Source of the DNA: an uncultured Clostridia bacterium
GTDB taxonomy: Bacteria > Bacillota > Clostridia > TANB77 > CAG-508
Assembly: GCA_934162365.1 (NCBI GenBank)
Contig: CAKPIK010000001.1
Span: forward strand, 363,191 to 427,190
DNA: 64,000 nucleotides
Direction of reading: 5' to 3'
Shown: piece after piece, positions 44,401 through 52,920 of the stretch
How the letters are laid out: each line of letters begins with the position of its first letter
How positions within the stretch are numbered: the first letter of the stretch is position 1
The notes under the pieces: generated by a model
Told to the model about the DNA's origin: nothing
The model's input: the letters and a program-made list of their open reading frames with translations, nothing else
The model's database searches: none
Made by a program: the position numbers and the translations under genes

Positions 44401-45086
44401 ATGAACATCAAACTAAAGAAATAAAAACAAAATTGGAATGGCAATACCAATACTTAGAACTTAGTAAACTAGAAAGCAAATCTTCTGTAAGTAAAATTAA
44501 ACAACTAGCAAATGAAGATGAATTATCAAAACAAATTACTAAAACACCTAAATTTCTAAAAGAAAAAAATAATATATTATCTGGTGCGCAAAAAGGAACT
44601 TTAATTCATTTATGTATGCAGAAATTAAATGAAAAAGAAGATTACACATATGAAAAAATAGAAAAACTTATTGAAGAAATGCTATTTAAAAATATAATAA
44701 CAAAAATAGAAGCGGATAGTATTGACATTAATAAAATACTACAATTTACCAAGTCAAATATATGGCAAGAATTAAAAAAGGCAAAGCTAGTAGAAAAAGA
44801 AAAAACTTTTTATATAAGTCTGCCAGCAGATTACATATACAATAATGGTTTGCAAGATGAAATATTAATTCAAGGTATAATAGACTTGTTCTATATAAAT
44901 GAACAAGACGAACTAATTTTAGTAGACTATAAAACAGACTATGTAAAAGATGAAGAAGAGCTTTTAGAAAAATATAATAAACAATTAGAATTATATGAAA
45001 TGGCATTAGAACAATCATTAAATAAAAAGGTTTCAAAAAAATATATATACTCAACTTATCTAAATAAAGAGATTTTATTAAAATAA
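41499..45086 (+). CDS. addA: ATP-dependent helicase/nuclease subunit A (AddA)
   Basis: 1195 residues, the length of AddA. UvrD-type helicase motifs: VAAAAGSGKTAVLVERI (Walker A), TFTNAAASEMREKI, AIDEYQDSN, GDVKQSIYKFRQARPELF and VRIMSIHKSKGLEFPVVFL; MRILYVALTRAKEKL is motif VI. The C-terminal RecB-like nuclease contains LVDYKTDYV. AddAB processes double-strand breaks for RecA loading. The partner addB, normally just upstream, is not here; the upstream gene is an unrelated FAD enzyme. addB may be elsewhere in the genome. Confidence 0.95.
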   Translation: MSNVKWTKEQLQAIEKSGNNILVAAAAGSGKTAVLVERIINKIINEKIDIDKLLIVTFTNAAASEMREKILEALYEKIEEEPQNVHLQKQINLIGRASICTIDSFCLDVVKNNFYEIDISPNFRIADTAELELIKQETIEELFEEKYETEDKEFLNLLETYTTYIGDEPLKELILNIYNFIQSTPFPIEWLEKQTLKYNLNNEIDNDFAQSVWGKIIINSVKEEILDAKVKTQKVRDNIIRFDELKKYVLVLNEDINVLDNFLKLEKWDDIYNYSLSMTFEKWPVDRKIELEEKEISKEKRNEIRKQIKKTLEIIDSNSKQANEDICYMYNTLNALKNIVIQYDKLLKQNKKEKNVVDFSDIEHMALNILLKKDENGKHIPTQTALKYSNKFVEIAIDEYQDSNLVQESILTAISNKRNIFMVGDVKQSIYKFRQARPELFIEKYEKYNNANEDETNCLDNETKIQLFKNFRSRKNILDTTNIIFKDIMSKELGDINYNEKEYLNLGASYEELENGIAANTDICVIDSKENNPEEENDETIEEPIENIELEAKFVAKKIRQMLDSKKLIFDKKYGNREITYKDIVILLRSTKDKANIFETELANLNIPVYSDTSLEYLNSIEIQVIMSLLKIIDNPMQDIPLVCVLRSIIGGFTDNELISIRLENKEKISFYEAMKRYAESNNQEKLSEKILNFFNKINSWKQEAQYLELDEFIWKIYNDTGYYNYVSAMPDGILRQANLKLLFEKAKQYEKASFKGLYNFINFIDKVRTSSGDLSSAKLIGENENVVRIMSIHKSKGLEFPVVFLCNSNKKFNVQDLNNQVLLHQDLGFGLTHIETDKKLQYSTLAKEAIKLKSKEEIISEEMRILYVALTRAKEKLIITGVQNDIEKQLKEKQELLNIYLDEEKINKNILKKYKSYLDWIELVYLKNKDFNIMNFENIAKEEITKKVVDNQNINEVSLKNIKLEPNEHQTKEIKTKLEWQYQYLELSKLESKSSVSKIKQLANEDELSKQITKTPKFLKEKNNILSGAQKGTLIHLCMQKLNEKEDYTYEKIEKLIEEMLFKNIITKIEADSIDINKILQFTKSNIWQELKKAKLVEKEKTFYISLPADYIYNNGLQDEILIQGIIDLFYINEQDELILVDYKTDYVKDEEELLEKYNKQLELYEMALEQSLNKKVSKKYIYSTYLNKEILLK

Positions 45087-45111
45087 TTAATAACAGTAAA
45101 ATTAATACAGT

Positions 45112-45145
45112 AAAGGAGCAAGAAAAAAAGTCTTGTTCCTTTTTA
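45112..45145 (+). terminator. Terminator of addA
   Basis: AAAGGAGCAAGA and TCTTGTTCCTTT form a stem with one G-T pair and a T run. Confidence 0.85.
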
Positions 45146-45228
45146 AAATTGTATATTTAAGCAATATTTAAACTATTGTATTTTAACAAAAAATGTGATA
45201 AAATTTTGAATGTATACTGGAGGTAAAA

Positions 45229-46611
45229 ATGGAACAATTAGAAGTACAAAAACAAAAAAAATATATGGAAAAAGTAAAAGATATAAATATAAATAGAAAT
45301 CTAAAATATTATATATTAACCATGGGATGTAGCTTAAATGAAAATGATTCTGAAAAGATATGTGGAATGTTAGAAACAATGTGTTATACTAAAACAGAAA
45401 ATCAAGAAGATGCTGATATAATAATATTCAATACATGTTGTATTAGGGAAAATGCAGAGGACAAGTTATTTGGAAAACTTGGAGAAGTAAAAAAAGTCCA
45501 TGAGAAAAATGGTGCAATAATTGCAATAGGCGGATGCATGATGCAAGAAAAACACATACTTGAAAAACTAAATAAAAGCTATCCGTATGTAGATATTGTA
45601 TTTGGAACACATACTCTTCATAAACTTCCCGAAGATATATACAATATATTAGAAAATAACAAAAGGGTTGAAGATGTTTTAGACATAGATGGAAATATAT
45701 ATGAAGGTTTGCCTATAAAAAGAACTGATAATGTAAAAGCACAAGTGACTATTATGTATGGATGCAATAATTTTTGTAGCTATTGTATAGTGCCATATGT
45801 TAGAGGAAGAGAAAGAAGCCGTAAAAAGGAAGATATTTTAAATGAAATAAAAAACTTAGCTCAAAACGGTTATAAAGAAATAATGCTTTTAGGGCAAAAT
45901 GTTAACTCATATAATGGTGGAGACGGATATAACTTTGCCAATTTATTAGCAGATATAAATAAAATAGATGGAATTGAAATTATAAGATTTATATCGCCAC
46001 ACCCAAAAGACTTTACAGATGACGTTATAGAAGCAATTGCGAATTCTTCAAAAGTATCAAAATGTATACATTTACCATTGCAATCTGGAAGTACAAATGT
46101 GTTAAAAGCTATGAATAGAAAATACACAAAAGAACAATACTTAAAATTGGTAGAAAAAATGAAAAATCAAATCCCAAATATTGCATTAACAACAGATATA
46201 ATAGTGGGATTCCCAGGCGAAACAGAAGAAGACTTTGAGGACACTTTAGATGTTGTAAGAAAAGTTGGCTTTGAACAAGTTTTTATGTTTATATATTCAA
46301 GAAGAAAAGGAACAGTAGCAGATAAAATGGAAAATCAAATTCCGGAAAATATAAAACATAAGAGATTTGATAAATTAAAAGAATTGGTAGAAAAACAAAT
46401 TGAAGAAAATAATAACAAATATGTTGGAACTATTCAAAAAATTCTAATAGATGGAACAAGTAAAACAAATGAAGAAACATTAAGCGGTAGAACTGATAGC
46501 AATAAGATAGTAATAATAGAAGCAGATAAATCATACATAAATAAAACTGTAAATGTAAAAATTGTAGAAAATTGTGTATGGTATTTGAAAGGGGAAATAT
46601 TAAATGCCTAG
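45229..46611 (+). CDS. miaB: tRNA methylthiotransferase MiaB
   Basis: 460 residues. The N-terminal UPF0004 domain holds one [4Fe-4S] cluster (Cys in TMGCSLNENDSE, FNTCCIRENAE, IGGCMMQEKH). The radical-SAM domain has CNNFCSYC and VPYVRGRERSR. A TRAM domain forms the end (about 385-455). The enzyme converts i6A37 to ms2i6A37 in tRNAs, downstream of MiaA, which is encoded at 59.5 kb. The ribosome site GGAGG precedes the ATG. The 3' end overlaps the next gene by 8 bp. Confidence 0.95.
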   Translation: MEQLEVQKQKKYMEKVKDININRNLKYYILTMGCSLNENDSEKICGMLETMCYTKTENQEDADIIIFNTCCIRENAEDKLFGKLGEVKKVHEKNGAIIAIGGCMMQEKHILEKLNKSYPYVDIVFGTHTLHKLPEDIYNILENNKRVEDVLDIDGNIYEGLPIKRTDNVKAQVTIMYGCNNFCSYCIVPYVRGRERSRKKEDILNEIKNLAQNGYKEIMLLGQNVNSYNGGDGYNFANLLADINKIDGIEIIRFISPHPKDFTDDVIEAIANSSKVSKCIHLPLQSGSTNVLKAMNRKYTKEQYLKLVEKMKNQIPNIALTTDIIVGFPGETEEDFEDTLDVVRKVGFEQVFMFIYSRRKGTVADKMENQIPENIKHKRFDKLKELVEKQIEENNNKYVGTIQKILIDGTSKTNEETLSGRTDSNKIVIIEADKSYINKTVNVKIVENCVWYLKGEILNA

Positions 46612-47068
46612 ATATAAAAGCCCAAATGGAACAGGAAGAGTGGGAAGAAACAAAAAAGAAAAAGCAATAAAAACAGAAAGTTATCAAGAAGCCATAGAAT
46701 GCTTAGCACAAAAAGGAATTTTACCAAATTGGATAGAATCAATATATGAGAGATGTCAGGAAAAGCCACAAACAAAAATAGCAAGAGACACATTAGCGTT
46801 TAAGTTAGTTGAATTATTACAATATTTCGAAAAAAGAAACATAGGATTAACTGAAGAGAGCAAAGGTTATATATCCAGCGAAGATGTAATTAACATGATT
46901 TTGAAAAATCCTAGAATTATTACAAGTGATGTTGAAAACAATATAATTCCAAAATGTATAGTTATAACAGATAAAAACGATGGAGACAATGTAGTTGCTA
47001 ATATAAAAATCAAAAATAATCCAGGGATATTTAGAAAAACAATTAAAAATATAAGAGAAGGAAAATAA
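46604..47068 (+). CDS. Hypothetical protein between miaB and mutS
   Basis: 154 residues. It overlaps miaB by 8 bp and ends 13 nt before mutS, so it is part of that operon. The N-terminus is basic and Gly-rich (MPRYKSPNGTGRVGRNKK); the middle is helical (TESYQEAIECLAQKGILPNWIE) and the end is again basic. No membrane segment and no catalytic motif that I can name. The tight coupling to a tRNA-modifying enzyme and a mismatch-repair protein suggests a nucleic-acid related role, but this is only context. Confidence 0.8.
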   Translation: MPRYKSPNGTGRVGRNKKEKAIKTESYQEAIECLAQKGILPNWIESIYERCQEKPQTKIARDTLAFKLVELLQYFEKRNIGLTEESKGYISSEDVINMILKNPRIITSDVENNIIPKCIVITDKNDGDNVVANIKIKNNPGIFRKTIKNIREGK

Positions 47069-47081
47069 AGAGGTAATTAAT

Positions 47082-49691
47082 ATGGCAGAATATTCACCAA
47101 TGATGCAACATTATATTGCAACAAAAGAACAATACAAAGATTGTATATTATTTTATAGATTAGGTGACTTCTATGAAATGTTTTTTGATGATGCAATAAC
47201 AGCATCAAGGGAATTAGAACTTACTTTAACAGGAAAAGACTGTGGACAAGAAGAAAGGGCACCAATGTGTGGAATACCATTCCATGCCGCAGAAGTATAT
47301 ATATCTAGGTTAATTGGTAAAGGGTATAAAGTAGCAATATGTGAACAATTAGAAGATCCTAAGTTTGCTAAAGGAATAGTAAAAAGAGATGTTATAAGAG
47401 TTGTAACTCCCGGAACAGTTATAGAATCAAATATGCTTGATGAAAAGAAAAATAATTATATAATGTCTATATACAAAAATGGACTTTTCTTTGGTATGGC
47501 AGTGTGCGATATATCTACCGGAGATTTCTTTGCAACCCAAATAAATGGTAATAACAATTTCGCACGATTATTAGATGAGATATCAAGATATTCACCAGCA
47601 GAAATAGTAGTAAACGAGATGATGTTCGCCTCAACAGAAGAAAAAGATAAAATAAGAGAAAGATTTGAATGTTATATTTCAAGAGAAGAAAACAAAAAAT
47701 TTGAAGATAACTATGAAAATTTAATAAATGAATATAGTGTACGTTTCGAAGGAAGAGACTTAAAAGAAGTTGATGATAAAACATTAGCTATAATAGCCTC
47801 AAATGGACTTATTACATATATGAATGAAACCCAAAAAGTAAAACTTGAACATATAAATAAAATAAATGTTTATAGTGTTACAAAATTTATGTCATTAGAT
47901 ATAAACACAAGAAGAAACCTTGAACTTACAGAAAAGATGAGAGATAAATCTAAAAAAGGAACACTACTTTGGGTATTAGATAAAACATGTACATCAATGG
48001 GCGGAAGAATGCTAAGACGTTGGATAAACGATCCATTAATTGATGTAAACGAAATAAATAATAGATTGGATTCTGTAAAAGAATTAAAAGATAGTCAAAT
48101 GTTAAAAGGCGAGATAATAGATTGCTTAAAAAAAGTTTATGATATTGAAAGATTAATTGGAAAGATTGCATATAAAAATGCAAATGGAAGAGATTTAATA
48201 TCACTTAAAAATTCTTTAGGACAATTACCAGAATTAAAAACTGTACTTAGTAAATGTAATTCTAAAATGTTAAAAATATTGTTTGAAGAATTAGATGAAT
48301 TAAAAGATGTGTACAATTTAATTGAAGCTTCAATAGTTGAAGAACCACCAATATCAGTTAAAGAGGGCGGACTAATTAAAATTGGGTATAATGAAGAAAT
48401 AGACCAATACAAAACAGCAACAACTGATGGTAAAAAGTGGATTGTAGAATTAGAGGCAAAAGAAAAAGAAGAAACTGGAATTAAAAATTTAAAAGTAGGA
48501 TATAACAAAGTATTTGGATACTATTTTGAAGTAACAAAGTCATATTTATCTCAAGTCCCAGATAGATATATAAGAAAACAAACATTAACAGGAGCTGAGA
48601 GATATATAACTGAGGAGTTAAAAGACTTAGAGGAAAAGACAGTAGGAGCACAAGAAAAATTAGTAGATTTAGAATATAATGTTTTTCAAGAGATAAGAGC
48701 AAGTATTGCAAATCAAATACAAAGAATACAAAAAACTGCAAATGTTGTATCTACACTTGATGTTTTAACATCATTTGCAACAGTAGCTCTAGATTTAAAT
48801 TATTGTATGCCAATAGTAGATAATAGTGGAGAGATAAATATAAAAGAAGGTAGACATCCTGTAATTGAAAAAATGTTGCCAGCTGGAAGCTTTATTGAAA
48901 ATGATACTTATTTAAATAAAGAAAGTGATAGACTATCTATAATAACAGGACCTAATATGGCAGGAAAATCTACTTATATGAGACAAGTTGCATTAATAAC
49001 ATTAATGGCACAAATAGGAAGCTTTGTACCAGCAAGCTATGCGAAAATTGGAGTTGTAGATAAAATATTTACAAGAGTTGGAGCATCTGATGATTTAAGT
49101 ATGGGGCAAAGTACTTTTATGGTCGAAATGATGGAAGTAGCAAATATATTAAAAGATGCAACAAATAATAGTCTTGTAATATTAGACGAAATTGGAAGAG
49201 GAACATCAACATACGATGGACTTTCTATTGCATGGGCAGTTGCAGAATATATAGCCAATAAAGAAAAATGTGGAGCAAAAACATTATTTGCAACACACTA
49301 TCATGAATTAACAGACCTAGAAAATAAAATAGAGGGAGTAAAAAATTACTCAATAGCAGTAAAAGAAAAAGGCGAAGATATAATCTTCTTAAGAAAAATA
49401 GTAGAAGGTGGAACAGACGAAAGTTATGGTATTCATGTAGCAAAACTTGCAGGAGTACCACAAGATGTAGTAAAAAGTGCAAATGAAATTCTAAAAGGTC
49501 TAGAAAGAAAAAGTGTTTTGATAAACAAAGGTAAGCCGAAAGAAGATAAAAAACAAGTATCAGGACAACTAGATATGTATAACTATAAACTTGCAGACAT
49601 AGCACATGAACTAGACAAAATAAACGTAAACGAACTAACACCAATAGACGCAATGAATATTCTAGTAAAACTAAAAGAAGCAGCATCATAG
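47082..49691 (+). CDS. mutS: DNA mismatch repair protein MutS
   Basis: 869 residues. The N-terminal mismatch-binding domain has the Phe-X-Glu motif within LGDFYEMFFDDA. The core continues to the ATPase domain with GPNMAGKSTYMRQ (Walker A), the STFMVEM segment, VILDEIGRGTSTYDG (Walker B) and FATHYHEL. A C-terminal DMYNYKLADIAHEL-like tail allows tetramer formation. It recognises base mismatches and recruits MutL, whose gene is 7.5 kb downstream rather than adjacent. AGAGG precedes the ATG. Confidence 0.97.
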   Translation: MAEYSPMMQHYIATKEQYKDCILFYRLGDFYEMFFDDAITASRELELTLTGKDCGQEERAPMCGIPFHAAEVYISRLIGKGYKVAICEQLEDPKFAKGIVKRDVIRVVTPGTVIESNMLDEKKNNYIMSIYKNGLFFGMAVCDISTGDFFATQINGNNNFARLLDEISRYSPAEIVVNEMMFASTEEKDKIRERFECYISREENKKFEDNYENLINEYSVRFEGRDLKEVDDKTLAIIASNGLITYMNETQKVKLEHINKINVYSVTKFMSLDINTRRNLELTEKMRDKSKKGTLLWVLDKTCTSMGGRMLRRWINDPLIDVNEINNRLDSVKELKDSQMLKGEIIDCLKKVYDIERLIGKIAYKNANGRDLISLKNSLGQLPELKTVLSKCNSKMLKILFEELDELKDVYNLIEASIVEEPPISVKEGGLIKIGYNEEIDQYKTATTDGKKWIVELEAKEKEETGIKNLKVGYNKVFGYYFEVTKSYLSQVPDRYIRKQTLTGAERYITEELKDLEEKTVGAQEKLVDLEYNVFQEIRASIANQIQRIQKTANVVSTLDVLTSFATVALDLNYCMPIVDNSGEINIKEGRHPVIEKMLPAGSFIENDTYLNKESDRLSIITGPNMAGKSTYMRQVALITLMAQIGSFVPASYAKIGVVDKIFTRVGASDDLSMGQSTFMVEMMEVANILKDATNNSLVILDEIGRGTSTYDGLSIAWAVAEYIANKEKCGAKTLFATHYHELTDLENKIEGVKNYSIAVKEKGEDIIFLRKIVEGGTDESYGIHVAKLAGVPQDVVKSANEILKGLERKSVLINKGKPKEDKKQVSGQLDMYNYKLADIAHELDKINVNELTPIDAMNILVKLKEAAS

Positions 49692-49710
49692 ATTTTAATT
49701 TAAAAGTTAG

Positions 49711-49848
49711 AAAAAAATATATATAATTTGAAACACCGTGTAAGCGATAACCGAAGCGAAAGCGCAGGGCGAAATGGAGCAACCCACAAATAAAAAGTAT
49801 TACTTTTGGGTTGCAACAGCAAGGTGTAAAAATTATATATATTTTTTT
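49711..49848. repeat. Large nested inverted repeat between mutS and asnB
   Basis: Outer arms AAAAAAATATATATAATTT (49711-49729) and its complement (49830-49848) are perfect over 19 bp. Inside are CACC/GGTG and the hairpin CAACCCA-AAA/TTT-GGGTTG. The core between is GC-rich (GCGATAACCGAAGCGAAAG). It separates convergent genes, so bidirectional termination is likely, but its size and composition also suit a miniature mobile repeat. Confidence 0.65.
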
Positions 49849-49858
49849 ATTATATAAG

Positions 49859-51712
49859 TTATAAAATAATTTCAGGTTTATACATTTCAAGCCACATATT
49901 AACTTGGCATAAATAAGCCATAAGTTGAGGACCGGTCATAAGCTGACCAAACCAAGGTCTACTAAATGCTTTTCCATCTGTTTGCAAAATATCTAAAATA
50001 TAATTTCTGTTTAGTAAATTGTTTATTGGTGCATTTGAGTCTTTCATAATTTCTGTAAGCATTTCTTTAACAGCTTTTAAATAACTTGGATTATGAGTTT
50101 TAGGATATGGACTTTTCTTTCTTTCAACAATTTCCTTAGGCAATAAGTCTTTTACTACATGTCTTAACAAGCCTTTTTCTCTTCCTTTATACGCTTTCAT
50201 TTCCCAAGGTACATTCCACATATATCCAGCTAATCTGTAATCACAGAAAGGAACACGAAGTTCTAGTCCACTATGCATACTCATTCTATCTGCTCTGTCA
50301 ATAAGAGTTTGCATAAACCAATTTATAGTTAAATAAGAAATAACTCTTTTTTGTTTTGTTTCTTCAGAATCATTTTTAGCAAATTCAACTTCAGAAATGC
50401 TTTCGTTATATCTAAAATCAATATAATTTTTTAAATCTATTTCTTTTGAAATATTCTCATTTAATAAGTTTTGTCTTTCATTAATAGCAATAGACCAAGG
50501 GAAAGTACCACTATTTAAAGCATCATCCCTAAAGAACCAAGGGTAACCTGCAAATAATTCATCAGAACATTCACCAGATAGAGCAACACTTGCATAGTTC
50601 TTTATATTTTTACAGAACAATAGCATTGAAGAATCAACATCTGCCATTCCAGGAAAATCTCTAGCAATCATAGCGTCTTTTAGATATTGAGCAAGTTCAG
50701 GAGTATCTAATACTATTGCGTGATGATTAGTACCAAAGGCATTTTTCATTATATCTATGTAATAATTATCCGAATTTGGTTGAAAATCACTTTTAACAAA
50801 ATTTTTGTCATTATCTACATAGTCAACAGATAGTGTTGTAAGTGGTGGCATACCATTTGCTTTTAAATACTTACTTGCATATGCAACAATTATACTAGAA
50901 TCTACACCACCAGAAAGCATTGCACATAAAGGTACATCTGAAACCAATTGCCTTTTTATTGAGTCATCTAATAAGTAATGCACCTTATTACATGTTTCTT
51001 CAAAAGAATCTGTATGTTCTTTTGTTTCCATTTTCCAATATCTAAATGTTTTAAAACCATCTTTGTTAAAAGTTGCATAATGAGCAGGTTTTATTTCAAA
51101 AATGTTTTTAAATACACAAGTTCCAGGAGTGTGTGCTGGACCAATTCCAAATAATTCACTAATACCTTGTTTATCTACTTGAGTTTTAAAACCAGGGTAA
51201 TTTAAAATTGCTTTTATTTCAGAAGCAAAAACTAGTGTGCCATTTAAAATTGTATAATATAATGGCTTTATTCCAAAATGATCTCTTGCAAGAGTTAGCT
51301 CTTGTTTATTTTCATTCCAAATTGCAAAACTGAATATACCATTAAATTCTTTAAATATACTAGAACCATAATATGCAAAAGCTTTTAAAATAACTTCTGT
51401 ATCTGAATAACCATTAAAGTCCAAACCAGCAGCCATTAAATTTTCTCTTATGTCTTTTGCATTATATAGTTGACCGTTATATACAATTGTGTAAGTATTA
51501 TTCTTATATTTAAAACTCATTGGTTGTTTACCATTCTTAGCATCTATAATTATTAATCTTCTGTGTCCTAAATTAATACGCTCATTTGTGAAATATCCTT
51601 CTTCATCTGGACCACGATGAGTTAAAGCTTGGGTTATTTTTTTTAATGTATCAATTTTATTGCTTATTGATATATTATTATTTAAATTACAAAAACCAGC
51701 ATAACCACACAT
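49859..51712 (-). CDS. asnB: Glutamine-hydrolysing asparagine synthetase
   Basis: 617 residues from ATG 51712 with GGAGG upstream; this start exposes the catalytic Cys at position 2 (MCGYAGF), required for glutaminase activity, so the ATG at 51724 is rejected. Glutaminase motifs: THRGPDEEGYF and SDTEVILKAF. The synthetase domain contains the PP-loop LSGGVDSSIIVAYAS and ALSGECSDELFAGYPW. It makes asparagine from aspartate with ATP and glutamine. It is the only large minus-strand gene in the right half of the window. Confidence 0.96.
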   Translation of the reverse strand: MCGYAGFCNLNNNISISNKIDTLKKITQALTHRGPDEEGYFTNERINLGHRRLIIIDAKNGKQPMSFKYKNNTYTIVYNGQLYNAKDIRENLMAAGLDFNGYSDTEVILKAFAYYGSSIFKEFNGIFSFAIWNENKQELTLARDHFGIKPLYYTILNGTLVFASEIKAILNYPGFKTQVDKQGISELFGIGPAHTPGTCVFKNIFEIKPAHYATFNKDGFKTFRYWKMETKEHTDSFEETCNKVHYLLDDSIKRQLVSDVPLCAMLSGGVDSSIIVAYASKYLKANGMPPLTTLSVDYVDNDKNFVKSDFQPNSDNYYIDIMKNAFGTNHHAIVLDTPELAQYLKDAMIARDFPGMADVDSSMLLFCKNIKNYASVALSGECSDELFAGYPWFFRDDALNSGTFPWSIAINERQNLLNENISKEIDLKNYIDFRYNESISEVEFAKNDSEETKQKRVISYLTINWFMQTLIDRADRMSMHSGLELRVPFCDYRLAGYMWNVPWEMKAYKGREKGLLRHVVKDLLPKEIVERKKSPYPKTHNPSYLKAVKEMLTEIMKDSNAPINNLLNRNYILDILQTDGKAFSRPWFGQLMTGPQLMAYLCQVNMWLEMYKPEIIL

Positions 51713-51836
51713 AAAAACCTCCATAAATTATAATTATACTATAAATAGTATATGAAAAAAAATAAAAAAATGAACATGTTGCATTTGTTTTTTTATTTTG
51801 TTATAATAAATTTATAATAAAAAGGAGATATAGGTT

Positions 51837-52664
51837 ATGGAAAAAAAATTAATTGAAGTAAATGATTTAATCAATATGAGTAATAAAAGAAAAATAATAG
51901 TAGAAAAAAGTGAAGATGGCAGAACAAGAAGTAAGATAAAAGATGGAATATATTATTATTCATTGCCAGAAAATTTGTATAATGAGTTTTGTGAACAAAA
52001 AGAAATTGTAGAAGAATTAAAAAGACAAAAAGATTCTGAATATAAAAGAGAAACTATAGAAGAAATTGAAAAAATATTTAGGAACAGAGATCAAGGATAT
52101 AGAAATTCAACTATTGATTATAAAGATATCAAAAGACCAAAAACCTCTGCTAAAAAGAAATATAAAGGAAATATAAAACAAAGAATTAAAGCAATAATGG
52201 CAGTTATGTTAATAGGTGCGTCTGTTGGTGTTGGAGTTAAAGAAGTAGCAAATTACAAAAAACAATATAATGCCATTGCTAATGAAGTACAAAATTTAAG
52301 TGATAAAGAAATTAGGGATGAAATTTATGATATATTAAAACAAGAGATTTCTAATGCTACAAATGTAGATAAAGAAGATATAACTTTTGAAACATATCAA
52401 CCTGATTCTGGAACAGAAAGAACAAAAGTAACAGCAGGTGAAAAAAACTATGTTAATGATAGAGATTTACGTTCACCTATTAACTTTGGAAATACATTAA
52501 GTAATAAAGTTGCAGAAATTATCAATCATTCAAATAATAATTCAGATAGAAAAGAGTTAATAAAACAATTGAAGAAGGCCAGAGAGTTTTCAGAAGAAAA
52601 AGATTTAAAAGTAGATGGAGACAATCTTAAAGATGTAAAACAACCCGAGGAAAATGAAAGATAA
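51837..52664 (+). CDS. Hypothetical membrane protein with long soluble arms
   Basis: 275 residues, AAGGAG upstream of the ATG. The first 115 residues are charged and helical (ENLYNEFCEQKEIVEELKRQK), then one hydrophobic segment (about 121-138, IMAVMLIGASVGVGVKEVA) and a mostly hydrophilic C-terminal half (NLSDKEIRDEIYDILKQEIS and an Asp/Glu/Lys-rich end). This resembles a single-pass membrane protein with a cytoplasmic N-terminal and an external C-terminal part. I recognise no family. It is divergent from asnB and precedes the pyrG leader. Confidence 0.75.
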   Translation: MEKKLIEVNDLINMSNKRKIIVEKSEDGRTRSKIKDGIYYYSLPENLYNEFCEQKEIVEELKRQKDSEYKRETIEEIEKIFRNRDQGYRNSTIDYKDIKRPKTSAKKKYKGNIKQRIKAIMAVMLIGASVGVGVKEVANYKKQYNAIANEVQNLSDKEIRDEIYDILKQEISNATNVDKEDITFETYQPDSGTERTKVTAGEKNYVNDRDLRSPINFGNTLSNKVAEIINHSNNNSDRKELIKQLKKAREFSEEKDLKVDGDNLKDVKQPEENER

Positions 52665-52920
52665 TTTAATATTTTTGAAAAAAATGTTGCAATATGAAAA
52701 TTAAAATGTTATTATATTAATATAGATTTAAAAAAAACCCCGTTTTTCGGTAAGTATTTTTTAAATCTATTTTTTATTTAATAGAAAAAACAAAGTTTTT
52801 CTATTAAATAAAAATGCTATGATCGCTATTGCCTTTGAGATTTCCTCATTTTATTCGGGAACTCAAATCGGCGAGAAGAAAAGTGTGGCAAAGCCACTTT
52901 TCTTAGTTTAGGAGGAGTTT
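52665..52920 (+). promoter_or_regulatory. pyrG leader with four successive hairpins
   Basis: A gene-free 256-nt stretch contains (1) ATAGATTTAAAAAA / TTTTTTAAATCTAT (52722-52770) with inner CCG/CGG; (2) a perfect 19-bp stem, 52771-52789 with 52796-52814; (3) TTTGAG / CTCAAA with inner TTCC/GGAA (about 52833-52866); and (4) AAGAAAAG-TGGC / GCCA-CTTTTCTT (52876-52904) just before AGGAGG. It looks like an attenuation or RNA-stability region for CTP synthase. Confidence 0.6.

Noticed and set aside
52722..52770. B. subtilis-type reiterative-transcription attenuator of pyrG
   Set aside because: No GGGC-type transcript start could be placed and the hairpins do not match that mechanism.
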